From Fibrella aestuarina BUZ 2 (GTDB lineage: Bacteria > Bacteroidota > Bacteroidia > Cytophagales > Spirosomataceae): a DNA stretch of 64,000 nt. Location of the stretch: contig NC_020054.1 of the NCBI RefSeq assembly GCF_000331105.1, positions 3,169,451 to 3,233,450 on the forward strand. The letters are read 5' to 3'. The position numbers were made by a program, and so were the translations under genes. Positions 45,493-54,044 of the stretch are shown piece after piece (position 1 is the first letter of the stretch; the number at the start of each line of letters is the position of its first letter). Below the pieces are notes generated by a model. That model saw nothing but the letters and a program-made list of their open reading frames with translations. It did no database searches and was not told the DNA's origin.

Positions 45493-45855
45493 ATGAAATT
45501 TCTAAAAACCCATCTGACTTTGGCTGTACTTCTTATATCTATAATAGGTACAGTATTGACTACTAACTTCACTAATATTGTTTTCTCTTTGGAGAATTTT
45601 GTTGCACTTTGCTTGGTCATACTTATCTATGTCAGCGCGCTGATTGGCAGAAAGGTTGAGATTATAGTAACCGCCATCACATTGATTATCGGTATATTAA
45701 ATTTTGCGATTTTTATACCGTACGATATTTATGGTTCGATAAAGTTGAACTTTGGCGGCGTAAGGACTGGGCCAACTATTCAATTATACTCATCTCTTAT
45801 AACTTTATTCTGGCTATTTCGTGAGGTTGACTCGACACTCTTTGTGAAAAAATAA
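45493..45855 (+). CDS. Small AT-rich membrane protein
   Basis: 120 aa with four hydrophobic segments (TLAVLLISIIGTVLTTNFTN, FVALCLVILIYVSALIG, IIVTAITLIIGILNFAIFIP, LYSSLITLFWLFRE). Not recognised. The DNA is far more AT-rich than the window average and uses A/T-ending codons, which points to acquisition from elsewhere. No neighbour gives a role; it is flanked by the WYL regulator gene and by the large MG2 protein on the opposite strand. Confidence 0.65.
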   Translation: MKFLKTHLTLAVLLISIIGTVLTTNFTNIVFSLENFVALCLVILIYVSALIGRKVEIIVTAITLIIGILNFAIFIPYDIYGSIKLNFGGVRTGPTIQLYSSLITLFWLFREVDSTLFVKK

Positions 45856-45963
45856 TGCGGACAACGCTAATTAACAACGTACCATACGAGAAAGGACGTG
45901 AGAGACTAAATGGTTGGCTTAACTTACTGACGGCGACAGCTAGGACAACGGTTTTACAGACGG

Positions 45964-48420
45964 TTATTTCGGTCGGCTCTGCACCGTGAATACGGTTCGC
46001 TGATAGCCTGCGGCTCCGTCTGTTGAGAGGCCGTTGACCTCGATCAGGTACGTGCCGGTCTGGTCAGACGTGAAGAAGTCGGTGCGGGCGTTGCCGTTGA
46101 CATCAACGGATAGGTTTGGCTGCCAGTAGAGCAGGGTGCGTTTGTCGGGCAGGCGGTTTTCGAACTGCCGGGCCGTCTCGTAACGGGGCGCGTAGAACTC
46201 ACGCTGAAGTTGCAGCCCCTCGTAATCCAGCTTCACGACGTTAGCTGGCAGCGGAAAGCCAGACAGATCACCTCTGTACGTCATGAAACTGACAATGCCG
46301 TTGAACATGGCAGGCCCCATGCCATAGTTGTTGGAAACCACATCGATCTGCTGCACTTTCAGCGGGCTGAATTCCATTACCTTATCCATATCAAAAACCG
46401 GTACGCCATCCACCAGAACCAGCGAATTGTCGGTGAACAGCTCATTGAAGGGCAGGTTTACGACATTGAGTTGAAAACGCCCCTGCTTCTTTCGGGGCAT
46501 CACCCCCCGCACATACTCCCGGAGCACTTCTTCCATGCGTGGAAACCGCGTATAGGCATCCAACTGGTAGCGTTCGCTTGGTCGTACGTAGAACGGCAGG
46601 CTGTCGACAATGGGCGCCTGGTAGCGCAGTAGCTGGTCGCCCCAGTAGGTTTGCTGCACCTGCATCGCCACCGACCGGCTAAGCAACGTCTCCTGCTGCG
46701 ACTCGCTGACGGCGGGTTCGGGTAACGGTAACGGCCCAGAAACGGGCGCATAGGGCGGGCGGATCGTTAGTTTGTGCAGGCTGTCGGCGGGGTTGGTCTG
46801 CGCCAGAACGGTTTGGGCCCCCCAGAAATCACGCAGCTCGAAATAGACGCGCCCGGTGGTATCGCTGCGGGATACGTAGAGCCGGGTTGGCTTGCCGGGG
46901 GCTGAGAGGTACGTGAGCACGCCGGGAACGGGCTTGCCGGTTTGAGGGTCGGTCAACTGCCCTTCGACGAGTTGGCCATTGTACTCGGGCAGGTACCGAA
47001 AACCGGGCCGGGCTGGCGTCAGAATGTCGTTCCAGCGGAAGCGCCGCCAGCCCTGGGTGAGCATCAGCAGATCGGTGGCTTCCCGGAGTTGGGGTGAATC
47101 AGTTTGCCAATACGATTCGGGTGATTCGATCGGGCCGGGCAGATCGGAGGACAGCCAGAGATAGCTCAACAGGTGTTCCGACGGAGACGTGGCCAGTGAA
47201 TCGAGTCGGTAGACGGCCATTGAGAGCGTAGTCGAACCAGCCTTTGCCGCCTCTGACCCCTGCACAGAGGCCGTGAGGGTGACTTTGAACCGGGTAGCAT
47301 ACGCCGCCTGATCTGTTTTCAGCGTAATGGCTAACGGATTGGTTGGTCTTTTGAAATAAAGTCGCTCGCCGATTGGCTGGTGCTTGGCGTCGAAAAGCGT
47401 CAGGTGCGATATGCCGTCGCCCAGCTTCGCTTTATCGATCCGAAAGGACGTTTCACGCTGGATTGGCCGGGCCTCAGCGAAATCAATAACTTGCCGGGTA
47501 TGCGCAAACAGGTATACCACCGAGGCATTGGGTACGTTGGCTGTCACCGTGATCTGTAACTGATCGGCGCTGATGTCCTCCAGCCGCATCACGTACCCCT
47601 GGGGTTGTATGCTGGGTAGCGGTTGACTGAAGGTGCGGCCTTTTTCGTCCACAAACATGGCCCGGTAGGCCACGTTCCCACCCGGTGTTAGCGTAAAGCT
47701 CCCCTTGCCCAGATGCTGTGTTGTCAGTTGAGCCAAGGTGTCATTTTTCGCGTTCAACAGCCAGCCCCGGGCGTTAATACCCCGCCCTGTTTCGTCGGCC
47801 ACCCTGAACGCAACCCGGCTGGTGAGCCCCTGCACCAGATAACCCCCCTCCGGGAAAAACTGAACATCGTAGCGCACCGTTTCGCGGGGGAGTTTCAGCC
47901 CCAGCCGCCGGAATGGATTGACAATCGTCAGGTTTTTCTCGAAAAAGTAAGCGGCATCGCCATTCTTCATCCAGTTGGTATAGCCCCGCAACCGGTACGT
48001 ACCTGAGGGCAGCGTCGTCGGCAGCGATAACGCGCCGTTACCACCGGCAGCCGAAAGCGCAACCGCCGTTCGCAGCACCGACGTACCTGACCCGTCGAGC
48101 AGCTCGAGGTAGGCTACTTTGCTCAGGTCGAGCGGTTTGTGGTACGTACCATCGACGTAATACAGCTTGAACCACATCGACTCACCCGTCAGGTAAAAGG
48201 CCTGATCAGTATGGACGAACAGTTTTTCGGTCAGGGCCTGCCGCCGGTACGTATCAAACGACCGGAACAGCCAATCCGCGGAAGGAGTCGTTTGACCGAC
48301 CGCTGCCAGGCGAACCAGCAGTAGTAGCGCCAGTATAGCGCCATTACGCCATGAGGTTATCTTGGTAGTCAGTGCGTTACGTGTGTCGCCGTATGGCCTG
48401 CCGATGATGCGCTTACTCAT
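45964..48420 (-). CDS. MG2-like surface protein with TonB plug-like C-terminus
   Basis: 818 aa. Signal-like hydrophobic segment (GAILALLLLVRLAAVGQ) after ~28 polar residues, so the true start may lie inside. Residues ~60-160 match the alpha-2-macroglobulin MG2 type (KLFVHTDQAFYLTGESMWFK, PSGTYRLRGYTNWM), common in large Bacteroidota outer-membrane proteins. The later part has a carboxypeptidase-regulatory-like stretch (GQLTDPQTGKPVPGVLTYLS) and a plug-like segment (LVDGVPVFDMDKVMEFSPLK, VDVVSNNYG type) but no barrel. Last gene of a four-gene minus-strand operon; the start overlaps the DUF4249 stop by 8 bp. Confidence 0.82.
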   Translation of the reverse strand: MSKRIIGRPYGDTRNALTTKITSWRNGAILALLLLVRLAAVGQTTPSADWLFRSFDTYRRQALTEKLFVHTDQAFYLTGESMWFKLYYVDGTYHKPLDLSKVAYLELLDGSGTSVLRTAVALSAAGGNGALSLPTTLPSGTYRLRGYTNWMKNGDAAYFFEKNLTIVNPFRRLGLKLPRETVRYDVQFFPEGGYLVQGLTSRVAFRVADETGRGINARGWLLNAKNDTLAQLTTQHLGKGSFTLTPGGNVAYRAMFVDEKGRTFSQPLPSIQPQGYVMRLEDISADQLQITVTANVPNASVVYLFAHTRQVIDFAEARPIQRETSFRIDKAKLGDGISHLTLFDAKHQPIGERLYFKRPTNPLAITLKTDQAAYATRFKVTLTASVQGSEAAKAGSTTLSMAVYRLDSLATSPSEHLLSYLWLSSDLPGPIESPESYWQTDSPQLREATDLLMLTQGWRRFRWNDILTPARPGFRYLPEYNGQLVEGQLTDPQTGKPVPGVLTYLSAPGKPTRLYVSRSDTTGRVYFELRDFWGAQTVLAQTNPADSLHKLTIRPPYAPVSGPLPLPEPAVSESQQETLLSRSVAMQVQQTYWGDQLLRYQAPIVDSLPFYVRPSERYQLDAYTRFPRMEEVLREYVRGVMPRKKQGRFQLNVVNLPFNELFTDNSLVLVDGVPVFDMDKVMEFSPLKVQQIDVVSNNYGMGPAMFNGIVSFMTYRGDLSGFPLPANVVKLDYEGLQLQREFYAPRYETARQFENRLPDKRTLLYWQPNLSVDVNGNARTDFFTSDQTGTYLIEVNGLSTDGAAGYQRTVFTVQSRPK

Positions 48421-49546
48421 CCCAAAAATCGGGTTTTTTATTGATGCCCCCCTGCAGCCGGCAGTCGATGCATTCGAAGGTGGTGGTCAGATAGAGTGGT
48501 CCTGGCAAGCCCGATTCGGCCATGATTCCGGGCTGCGACTGCCGAATCTGTGATAACGTCAGCGTATCCACATCGCACAGCTCGTAGCCCGTGGTGGTGC
48601 GCCAGTTGGGCAGTTGGGCGCGTCCGATGAAAATCCGTTTCGTTGTTACATCGCCCGCCCAGAAAAAGCCCAGCACCAGGTCGGCGGGGTTACTGGTTGA
48701 GCGCATGTTGCCGGTAAGCTGTGACGGTTGCGGGTCGAACAGCGAACCAACGTTCTGGGTGAGTTTCGCGAGCTGATCGTAATAGTTGTACCCCGCCTGG
48801 GTAAGGGCGTACTGCCGGACCAGCAGGCTGTACCGCCGCTGAAATTTCATGGACCGGCCGTCAACGAAGTTGAGCGGAAACCGGTTGACGACAGCCTGAC
48901 TTAACCGGGCGGTCGACGTCGTCAGGATGTTTTTAGAACCCGTCGTGCTCCAGCAGGTAAAGATATTGTCCTGCCGTAGCTCGACGTCTTTCGTCTTGTC
49001 ATTGTAGATGTAGCCAGAGTAGTAGGCCGATGTATAGGCCCAGGTTTCGTCGAATTCCCAGCGGTAATACCGGGTGCGATTGGTCGGGTCGTGGGTCGAT
49101 ACGTTGAACTGAACGCCGTCGTTCTCCACCGTCCAGTGCAGGCTGTCGATGGGAGGCGTTTTCACTACAGGTACGTAATCGGAGACATAGTCGCCCCCGG
49201 CAGCCGTTCGGATGTGCAGCCGGTAGGTTTCGCCCGAGATGGGGGGTATGCCCGCCAGCGAATAAACGCCGCCGGGGCTTTCCTGCAACCTATAGATGGT
49301 GTTACCGGCGCTCTCGATCGTGACGGTTGCGCCGCTCTCGGCCGTGGGGGCGTTTTTGTCGCTTAGGTTCTGACTCCGGCTCAGCCGGATGGACGTGGTG
49401 GCACCGGGTGTGCTGTCGAAAAAGCCGTTGACAACCAGGTAGCTGGCAGGCGCGGCGATCTCAGGCGGGCGGTACGGATCTACGCAACTCGCCGCCAGCA
49501 GCACGAGCAACCCGCCCAAAACCCGTTGATATAGGCTGTTTTTCAT
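48413..49546 (-). CDS. DUF4249 domain lipoprotein
   Basis: 377 aa. Lipoprotein signal GGLLVLLAASC with DPYRPPEIA, then the DUF4249 pattern LVVNGFFDSTPGATTSIRLSRSQ, GETYRLHIRTAAGGDYVSDY and FTCWSTTGSKNILTTSTARLS, ending in FECIDCRLQGGINKKPDFW (the usual CxDC and KPDFW end). DUF4249 proteins are encoded next to TonB receptors with an STN domain, as here, and probably form part of the same outer-membrane assembly. It starts 27 bp after the receptor stop. Confidence 0.92.
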   Translation of the reverse strand: MKNSLYQRVLGGLLVLLAASCVDPYRPPEIAAPASYLVVNGFFDSTPGATTSIRLSRSQNLSDKNAPTAESGATVTIESAGNTIYRLQESPGGVYSLAGIPPISGETYRLHIRTAAGGDYVSDYVPVVKTPPIDSLHWTVENDGVQFNVSTHDPTNRTRYYRWEFDETWAYTSAYYSGYIYNDKTKDVELRQDNIFTCWSTTGSKNILTTSTARLSQAVVNRFPLNFVDGRSMKFQRRYSLLVRQYALTQAGYNYYDQLAKLTQNVGSLFDPQPSQLTGNMRSTSNPADLVLGFFWAGDVTTKRIFIGRAQLPNWRTTTGYELCDVDTLTLSQIRQSQPGIMAESGLPGPLYLTTTFECIDCRLQGGINKKPDFWDE

Positions 49547-49572
49547 CCGTAGCGCTTCGTTTTAGAATCGTC

Positions 49573-52338
49573 TCAGAATCTGAAGTTATACGTTATCGAC
49601 GGAATGGGTTGCCCAAAAATCGACAGCTGATAGCCGTTGATGCTCCCGTTTTCCGACTTGAAATAGACCGAATAGGCATTGCGGCGACCGGTCAGGTTAT
49701 ACACGGCGATGGTCCACGAGCTGTGCGCCAGCTTCCGGACCTTATGATTGCCCTCGATGTTCATGGCAAAATCGGCCCGGTAATAATCAGGAATCCGATG
49801 CTGGTTTCGCTCCGAATAGAGTAACCGCAGCGCGTTGTCGACGGTGTATTTGGCGATGGGCAGCGTGATGGGTCGCCCCGTGCTGTAGGTGACATTCAGC
49901 GACAGGCTAAACCGGCGGTTGATCTTGTAGTTGCTGATAAGCGTAACGTCGTGGGGCTTGTCGAAACTGCTCGGGTAATACTGGCCCTGGTTGATCACGT
50001 CGGGCTCCGCCTGCCCGGTCGTGCGCAGAAACGTGCGGGCGTAGGTGTAGCTCAGCCAGCCATTCAGCTTGCCGGTCATCTTTTTTACCAGCACTTCCAC
50101 GCCATAGGCTTTCCCTTCGGCAGCTACGACGTCGGTTTCGATGTGGGGATTGAGCAACAGCGTTGCCCCGTTCCGAAAATCGATGAGGTTCCGCATGGTT
50201 TTGTAATACGCCTCCACCGACAGTTCGATCGTATTGGTCCGGTTGTTTTTGTACACCCCCACGGCGAACTGATCGCCTACCTGCGGTTTGATGTTGGCGT
50301 CGCTTAATTTCCAGATGTCGGTGGGCGAAATGACCGTCGTGTTTGATAGCATCTGAATGTACTGGCGCGTCCGGTTAAAACTGGCTTTCACCGAGGCCGA
50401 CGACGAGAGCGCGTAGCGGAGCGCGAGCCGATATTCGGGGCCACCGTAATTGTTGATCACCTGATTCCGCCCGTAGGCAATCGTGTCCGTGATGTTGTCA
50501 ATGGTGCGGGGCTCTCCAGGTACGTATTGGAACCCGTTCCGCGGGCCCAGGTACTGAAAAAACGAGTACCGAAGCCCACCACTGACCGACAGGCGCGGGC
50601 TGATGTCGAACCGATCGCCGACGTACACGGCACTTTCCAGGCCCTGTTCGGTGCCAACGCTCATCGGTACGATCAGCGACTCGGCGCCCTGCGGCTGGAA
50701 CGTACCCGGCCGGAGTTTGTAAAAGATGCTGCTGATACCGAAGTCGACCGCGTGCTGATTGGTTGGGTAAAGATTGAAATCCGCTTTTACCTGCGACTGA
50801 TTGATGCCAAAATCGAGCTGGTAGGCGTTCACCGGATTCAGCACGCTCGACACCCGGTATTCATAACCGCTGTGGCTCGCCGTATACACGCTGTAGAATT
50901 TCTGGCTGAAAACGTGCTTCCATTTTAAGGTCGCCACTTTGTTCTGGTAGCTGTAAGCCGTATCGCTGCCCAGCGTAAACCGGTCGCGGCTCAGGTAGCC
51001 GGTCAGGTAAATTGTGTTTTTCTCGTCGATTTCGTGCGTAATGTGTGCGTTCAGATCGTAGAACTGAGCGTCGCTCTTCCGGAAGGCCGCATTCTGCAAC
51101 TGCTTCAGCAGCCAGTCTGAATAGGTCGTTCGGATACCGGCGATGAACGACGTTTTGTCTTTCAGAATCGGGCCTTCCACGGTCAGGCGGCCCGTCAGCA
51201 GCCCGATACCGCCCGAGCCAATGAACTTCTTTTTGTTGCCGTCGCGGGTCTGCACGTCCAGCACCGACGACAGCCGGCCGCCGTAGCGCGAGGGCATGGC
51301 ACTTTTATACAATTCGGCGCTTTTGATCAGGTCAGGGTTGAAGGCCGAGAAAAAGCCGAACAGGTGCGATGAGTTGTAGATGGGGGCGTCGTTGTAGAGG
51401 ATCAGGTTCTGGTCGGTGGCTCCGCCGCGCACGTTCAGCCCGGTTGAGCTTTCCCCCACCGTTTTGACGCCCGGCAAGGTTTGGATAACCCGTAGCAGAT
51501 CGGCTTCGCCCAACGCCGTAGGAATCTGCTTGACGCTCTTGATGTCGACGCGTTCCTGCCCCATTTGCAGGCCCGAAATATTCACGTCTTTTTCCGCCTC
51601 GATGACCACCTCCTTCAGGGCAATCACGTCGTCTTCCAGGTCAATGTCGAATTTACCGTCGGCGTACAGCACGATCCGGCGGTGGGTGTCTTTCAGTCCC
51701 GTACTTCGAATTTTTAACTCGTGCCTTCCCCGGGGCAGCGTCAGCGAGTAATAGCCAAACTGATCGGAGGCGGTACCGACGCGCGGATTGTCGATGTAAA
51801 TGGCCGCCCCGACAATTGGCTCACCCGATGCTACGTTGCGGACGTACCCAGCCAGCGTAGCCCGACCGGGCCGGATGGGGTTGGTTCGTTTGCCGATCTC
51901 GTACAACCGGCTTTCAGGTTCGGCTCGTTGTTTCGGCCCTGCTGTCAGGTACGTAGCGCCCGTCGTATCGTCGTCGGTAGCCCCTCGCACGAAGAACCCG
52001 ATGGGCAACTGCGTTCGGATGGGCCGGCCGGCGGTGATGTACACCTGCTGCTGGTTGTCGATCGCATAACTGAATTTCGTGCCGGCAACTAGTTGCGTCA
52101 GCAGGGCCTGTAGCGGTTGTTTGTCGGCGCGCAGGTTAACGATCAGGCTGTCGGTATCGGCCGGATTGTAAAAAAAGCGGTACGACGTCTGGGCCTCAAC
52201 CGTTTGAACGAACTGGCTGAAACGTACCTGACTGAAATCACCGCTGATGAGCGATTCGGTTTTGGTCTGGGCAACCCCCGTGTTGGCGAGCCAGCTGATC
52301 AGGTACCCAACAAGAAAGAATCGGTAGAGTGGCGTCAT
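49573..52338 (-). CDS. STN-domain TonB-dependent receptor
   Basis: 921 aa. Signal peptide, then an STN (secretin/TonB short N-terminal) domain (VRFSQFVQTVEAQTSYRFFY ... LQALLTQLVAGTKFSYAID), a carboxypeptidase-D-like domain (AGYVRNVASGEPIVGAAIYI), a plug (LRVIQTLPGVKTVGESSTGL, VRGGATDQNLILYNDAPIYN) and a 22-strand-type barrel ending IFGQPIPSITYNFRF with terminal Phe. STN receptors are usually controlled by a FecR anti-sigma factor, but none is in the window. The start overlaps the stop of the upstream secreted protein by 4 bp. Confidence 0.95.
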   Translation of the reverse strand: MTPLYRFFLVGYLISWLANTGVAQTKTESLISGDFSQVRFSQFVQTVEAQTSYRFFYNPADTDSLIVNLRADKQPLQALLTQLVAGTKFSYAIDNQQQVYITAGRPIRTQLPIGFFVRGATDDDTTGATYLTAGPKQRAEPESRLYEIGKRTNPIRPGRATLAGYVRNVASGEPIVGAAIYIDNPRVGTASDQFGYYSLTLPRGRHELKIRSTGLKDTHRRIVLYADGKFDIDLEDDVIALKEVVIEAEKDVNISGLQMGQERVDIKSVKQIPTALGEADLLRVIQTLPGVKTVGESSTGLNVRGGATDQNLILYNDAPIYNSSHLFGFFSAFNPDLIKSAELYKSAMPSRYGGRLSSVLDVQTRDGNKKKFIGSGGIGLLTGRLTVEGPILKDKTSFIAGIRTTYSDWLLKQLQNAAFRKSDAQFYDLNAHITHEIDEKNTIYLTGYLSRDRFTLGSDTAYSYQNKVATLKWKHVFSQKFYSVYTASHSGYEYRVSSVLNPVNAYQLDFGINQSQVKADFNLYPTNQHAVDFGISSIFYKLRPGTFQPQGAESLIVPMSVGTEQGLESAVYVGDRFDISPRLSVSGGLRYSFFQYLGPRNGFQYVPGEPRTIDNITDTIAYGRNQVINNYGGPEYRLALRYALSSSASVKASFNRTRQYIQMLSNTTVISPTDIWKLSDANIKPQVGDQFAVGVYKNNRTNTIELSVEAYYKTMRNLIDFRNGATLLLNPHIETDVVAAEGKAYGVEVLVKKMTGKLNGWLSYTYARTFLRTTGQAEPDVINQGQYYPSSFDKPHDVTLISNYKINRRFSLSLNVTYSTGRPITLPIAKYTVDNALRLLYSERNQHRIPDYYRADFAMNIEGNHKVRKLAHSSWTIAVYNLTGRRNAYSVYFKSENGSINGYQLSIFGQPIPSITYNFRF

Positions 52339-53081
52339 AACCCGCGCGTTAATTCGTCATACCGTTGCGTTGTTCGGGCAATGGCCTGTTCCCGCCCTTC
52401 GTCTTTAAACCGAAGGTTGTTTTTTCGCATGAACCGGCGCAACTCCCTGGCCTGATCGGGGAACAGTTTCAAGAGGCTTCGCTTGGTTTTTACCTCGAAA
52501 AAGGCGTTCTGCTTCTGAACGATGAATCGGTCTTTGATCAGGTACGTCCCCTTATAGCTGCCGTCGTAAAGGTCTTCCTGAATGGTCTTTATGCGCTTGA
52601 CCAACGCTTTGACCCGACCGTTGTAAATGACTTCATAAAAACCCGTGCGAACGCCCGCCAGGCTATCGCCATTGATCCAGGTAAACTGGCTGTTGCCCAG
52701 GGAGAAATGGCCCACTTTTTCCATGGGTACCTGTAGCCGGTAGCCACTCCCGGTGGGCTGAATCACCACCTGATCCCGGACGACATCGTACTGCAGTTGC
52801 AGATCGCGGTAGCGAACGCCATTGAGTTGCACCGTGCCCCGCTGTACACTATCCGTCCGGAAATAGGGGTGTATTTTAAGGCGCGGGTCATGCCCCACGT
52901 ACAGATGGCCTTCGTTGGCGTGCGCCTGAACGGATAGGCGCTGCTCGTAGGTGCGAATGGCTTGATCCTGCGCCTGCTGAACGAACGTCGGCTGGGCCCG
53001 AGCGCCATGGATCAGAACGAACAAAGGGAATAGTAGCCACAGGGTAAGCCTACCGAGCGGCGAACAGCAGGAAGCAATCAT
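52335..53081 (-). CDS. Secreted protein of the same uncharacterised family as 32460-33161
   Basis: 248 aa. Signal peptide (LTLWLLFPLFVLIHGARAQ). Middle part beta-rich (GTVQLNGVRYRDLQLQYDVV, GHFSLGNSQFTWINGDSL), then GFYEVIYNGRVKALVKR and a charged C-terminal helix (SLLKLFPDQARELRRFMRK). It is similar in layout and in two stretches to the 32460-33161 protein. It is the first gene of the four-gene operon; coupling by a 4-bp overlap to the STN receptor suggests a shared function, perhaps periplasmic. No known domain. Confidence 0.75.
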   Translation of the reverse strand: MIASCCSPLGRLTLWLLFPLFVLIHGARAQPTFVQQAQDQAIRTYEQRLSVQAHANEGHLYVGHDPRLKIHPYFRTDSVQRGTVQLNGVRYRDLQLQYDVVRDQVVIQPTGSGYRLQVPMEKVGHFSLGNSQFTWINGDSLAGVRTGFYEVIYNGRVKALVKRIKTIQEDLYDGSYKGTYLIKDRFIVQKQNAFFEVKTKRSLLKLFPDQARELRRFMRKNNLRFKDEGREQAIARTTQRYDELTRGL

Positions 53082-53419
53082 AACGTCTGAGCAAACGATG
53101 AAACCGTATCCGGTTTGTACAGCACTAAAGAGCAGGAGCGGCGTTCCCTACTTTGAAGCTATCAGTGGCCAGGTAGCCCAACGTTCTGTTGATCGATGCG
53201 TTGCCGCCTGCTCGGTTGCTTGACGCTTACCGACCTGTTGTCGACGCATCGATCAATCGTGGAGCCTTCGCCAGGTACGAACCGGCGGCTCGATTGCTTT
53301 GCCTGCCTGTCAAAGTGTGTTTAGCGGCTATCCTGTCGATAGCCACCAGTTGCCAAGGGGCTATGAATGAGCGCCCACTGGAGGTAGTGCACCTATACGT
53401 ATAGCCGGTAACCAAGTCG
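53082..53419. other. Intergenic stretch with one inverted repeat
   Basis: About 340 bp between the receptor operon and the GNAT gene. The ORF 53189-53404 has no recognisable features. A 13-base perfect inverted repeat (53189-53201 and 53244-53256, TTGATCGATGCGT) is the only structure noticed. Confidence 0.55.
53189..53256. repeat. Inverted repeat TTGATCGATGCGT
   Basis: Perfect 13-base arms at 53189-53201 and 53244-53256, loop 42 bases. No T tract. Could be an operator or a remnant of a repeat. Confidence 0.5.
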
Positions 53420-53872
53420 TTAAAAATCGAGGTGGCAGTTGGTCCAACCGTCGTCGAAGCGGGTGCCGAATTGCTTGTAGAAACCAATGGCAGGTTTGTT
53501 CCAGTCGAGGACCTGCCACATCATGCCCGTGCAATTGGTGGCTTTGGCCTGCTCGATGGTGGCGTCGAGCAACTCCTTGCCCAGGCCTTGCCCGCGGTGG
53601 CTTTCGGTCACGATGATGTCTTCCAGGTACAGCCGCTTGCCTTTCCAGGTCGAGTACCGATAGTAGTACAGCGCGATGCCGACGAGTTTGCGAGTCTGTT
53701 GATCTTCGGCCACCAGCAGGCCAAACAGCGGATTGGGGCCGAAGCCATCATCGAGCAGTTGCTCGGCGGTATTGGTTACCTCGTCGGCGGCTTCTTCATA
53801 GACGGCCAGTTCGCGGATGAGGTCGAACACCTGTGGAACATCAGCCTTCGTGCCGGTGCGGATTGTGATCAT
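53420..53872 (-). CDS. GNAT family N-acetyltransferase (SSAT-like)
   Basis: 150 aa. GNAT fold with the acetyl-CoA loop ESHRGQGLGKELLDATIEQA and preceding IALYYYRYSTWKGKRLYLED, C-terminal FYKQFGTRFDDGWTNCHLDF. The WKGKxLYLEDI and DW-NxxAxxFY features resemble diamine/spermidine acetyltransferases and thialysine acetyltransferase. The substrate is not certain. Monocistronic; upstream lies the large inverted repeat at 53894-54044. Confidence 0.9.
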   Translation of the reverse strand: MITIRTGTKADVPQVFDLIRELAVYEEAADEVTNTAEQLLDDGFGPNPLFGLLVAEDQQTRKLVGIALYYYRYSTWKGKRLYLEDIIVTESHRGQGLGKELLDATIEQAKATNCTGMMWQVLDWNKPAIGFYKQFGTRFDDGWTNCHLDF

Positions 53873-53893
53873 GAGTAGAGGAAGGGTGAAAAA

Positions 53894-54044
53894 GAATGAA
53901 TAATGGACAATGGATAATGTATGATGAATAATGAACGATGGCGCTACAAAGCTATAGGTTGTGGGGCACGCTTACACATTGTCCATTATGCATTGTTCAT
54001 CGTTCATTATTCATCATACATTATCCATTATACATTATTCATTC
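53894..54044. repeat. Very long inverted repeat built of ATTCATTAT-like words
   Basis: Arms 53894-53940 and 53998-54044 (47 bases each) match at 45 positions, loop 57 bases. The arms are composed of short repeated words (AATGAATAATG, GGATAATGTATGATG). The right arm supplies the last codons and stop of the RluA gene (stop at 54028). The sequence is related to the repeat at 11812-11913. Confidence 0.85.

Noticed and set aside
53189-53404. 71-codon ORF between the receptor operon and the GNAT gene
   Set aside because: No recognisable features; contains the arms of an inverted repeat.
53894-54044. CRISPR-like array from the repeated short words
   Set aside because: The words are irregular, 7-12 bases, form one inverted repeat rather than evenly spaced direct repeats, and no cas genes are present.
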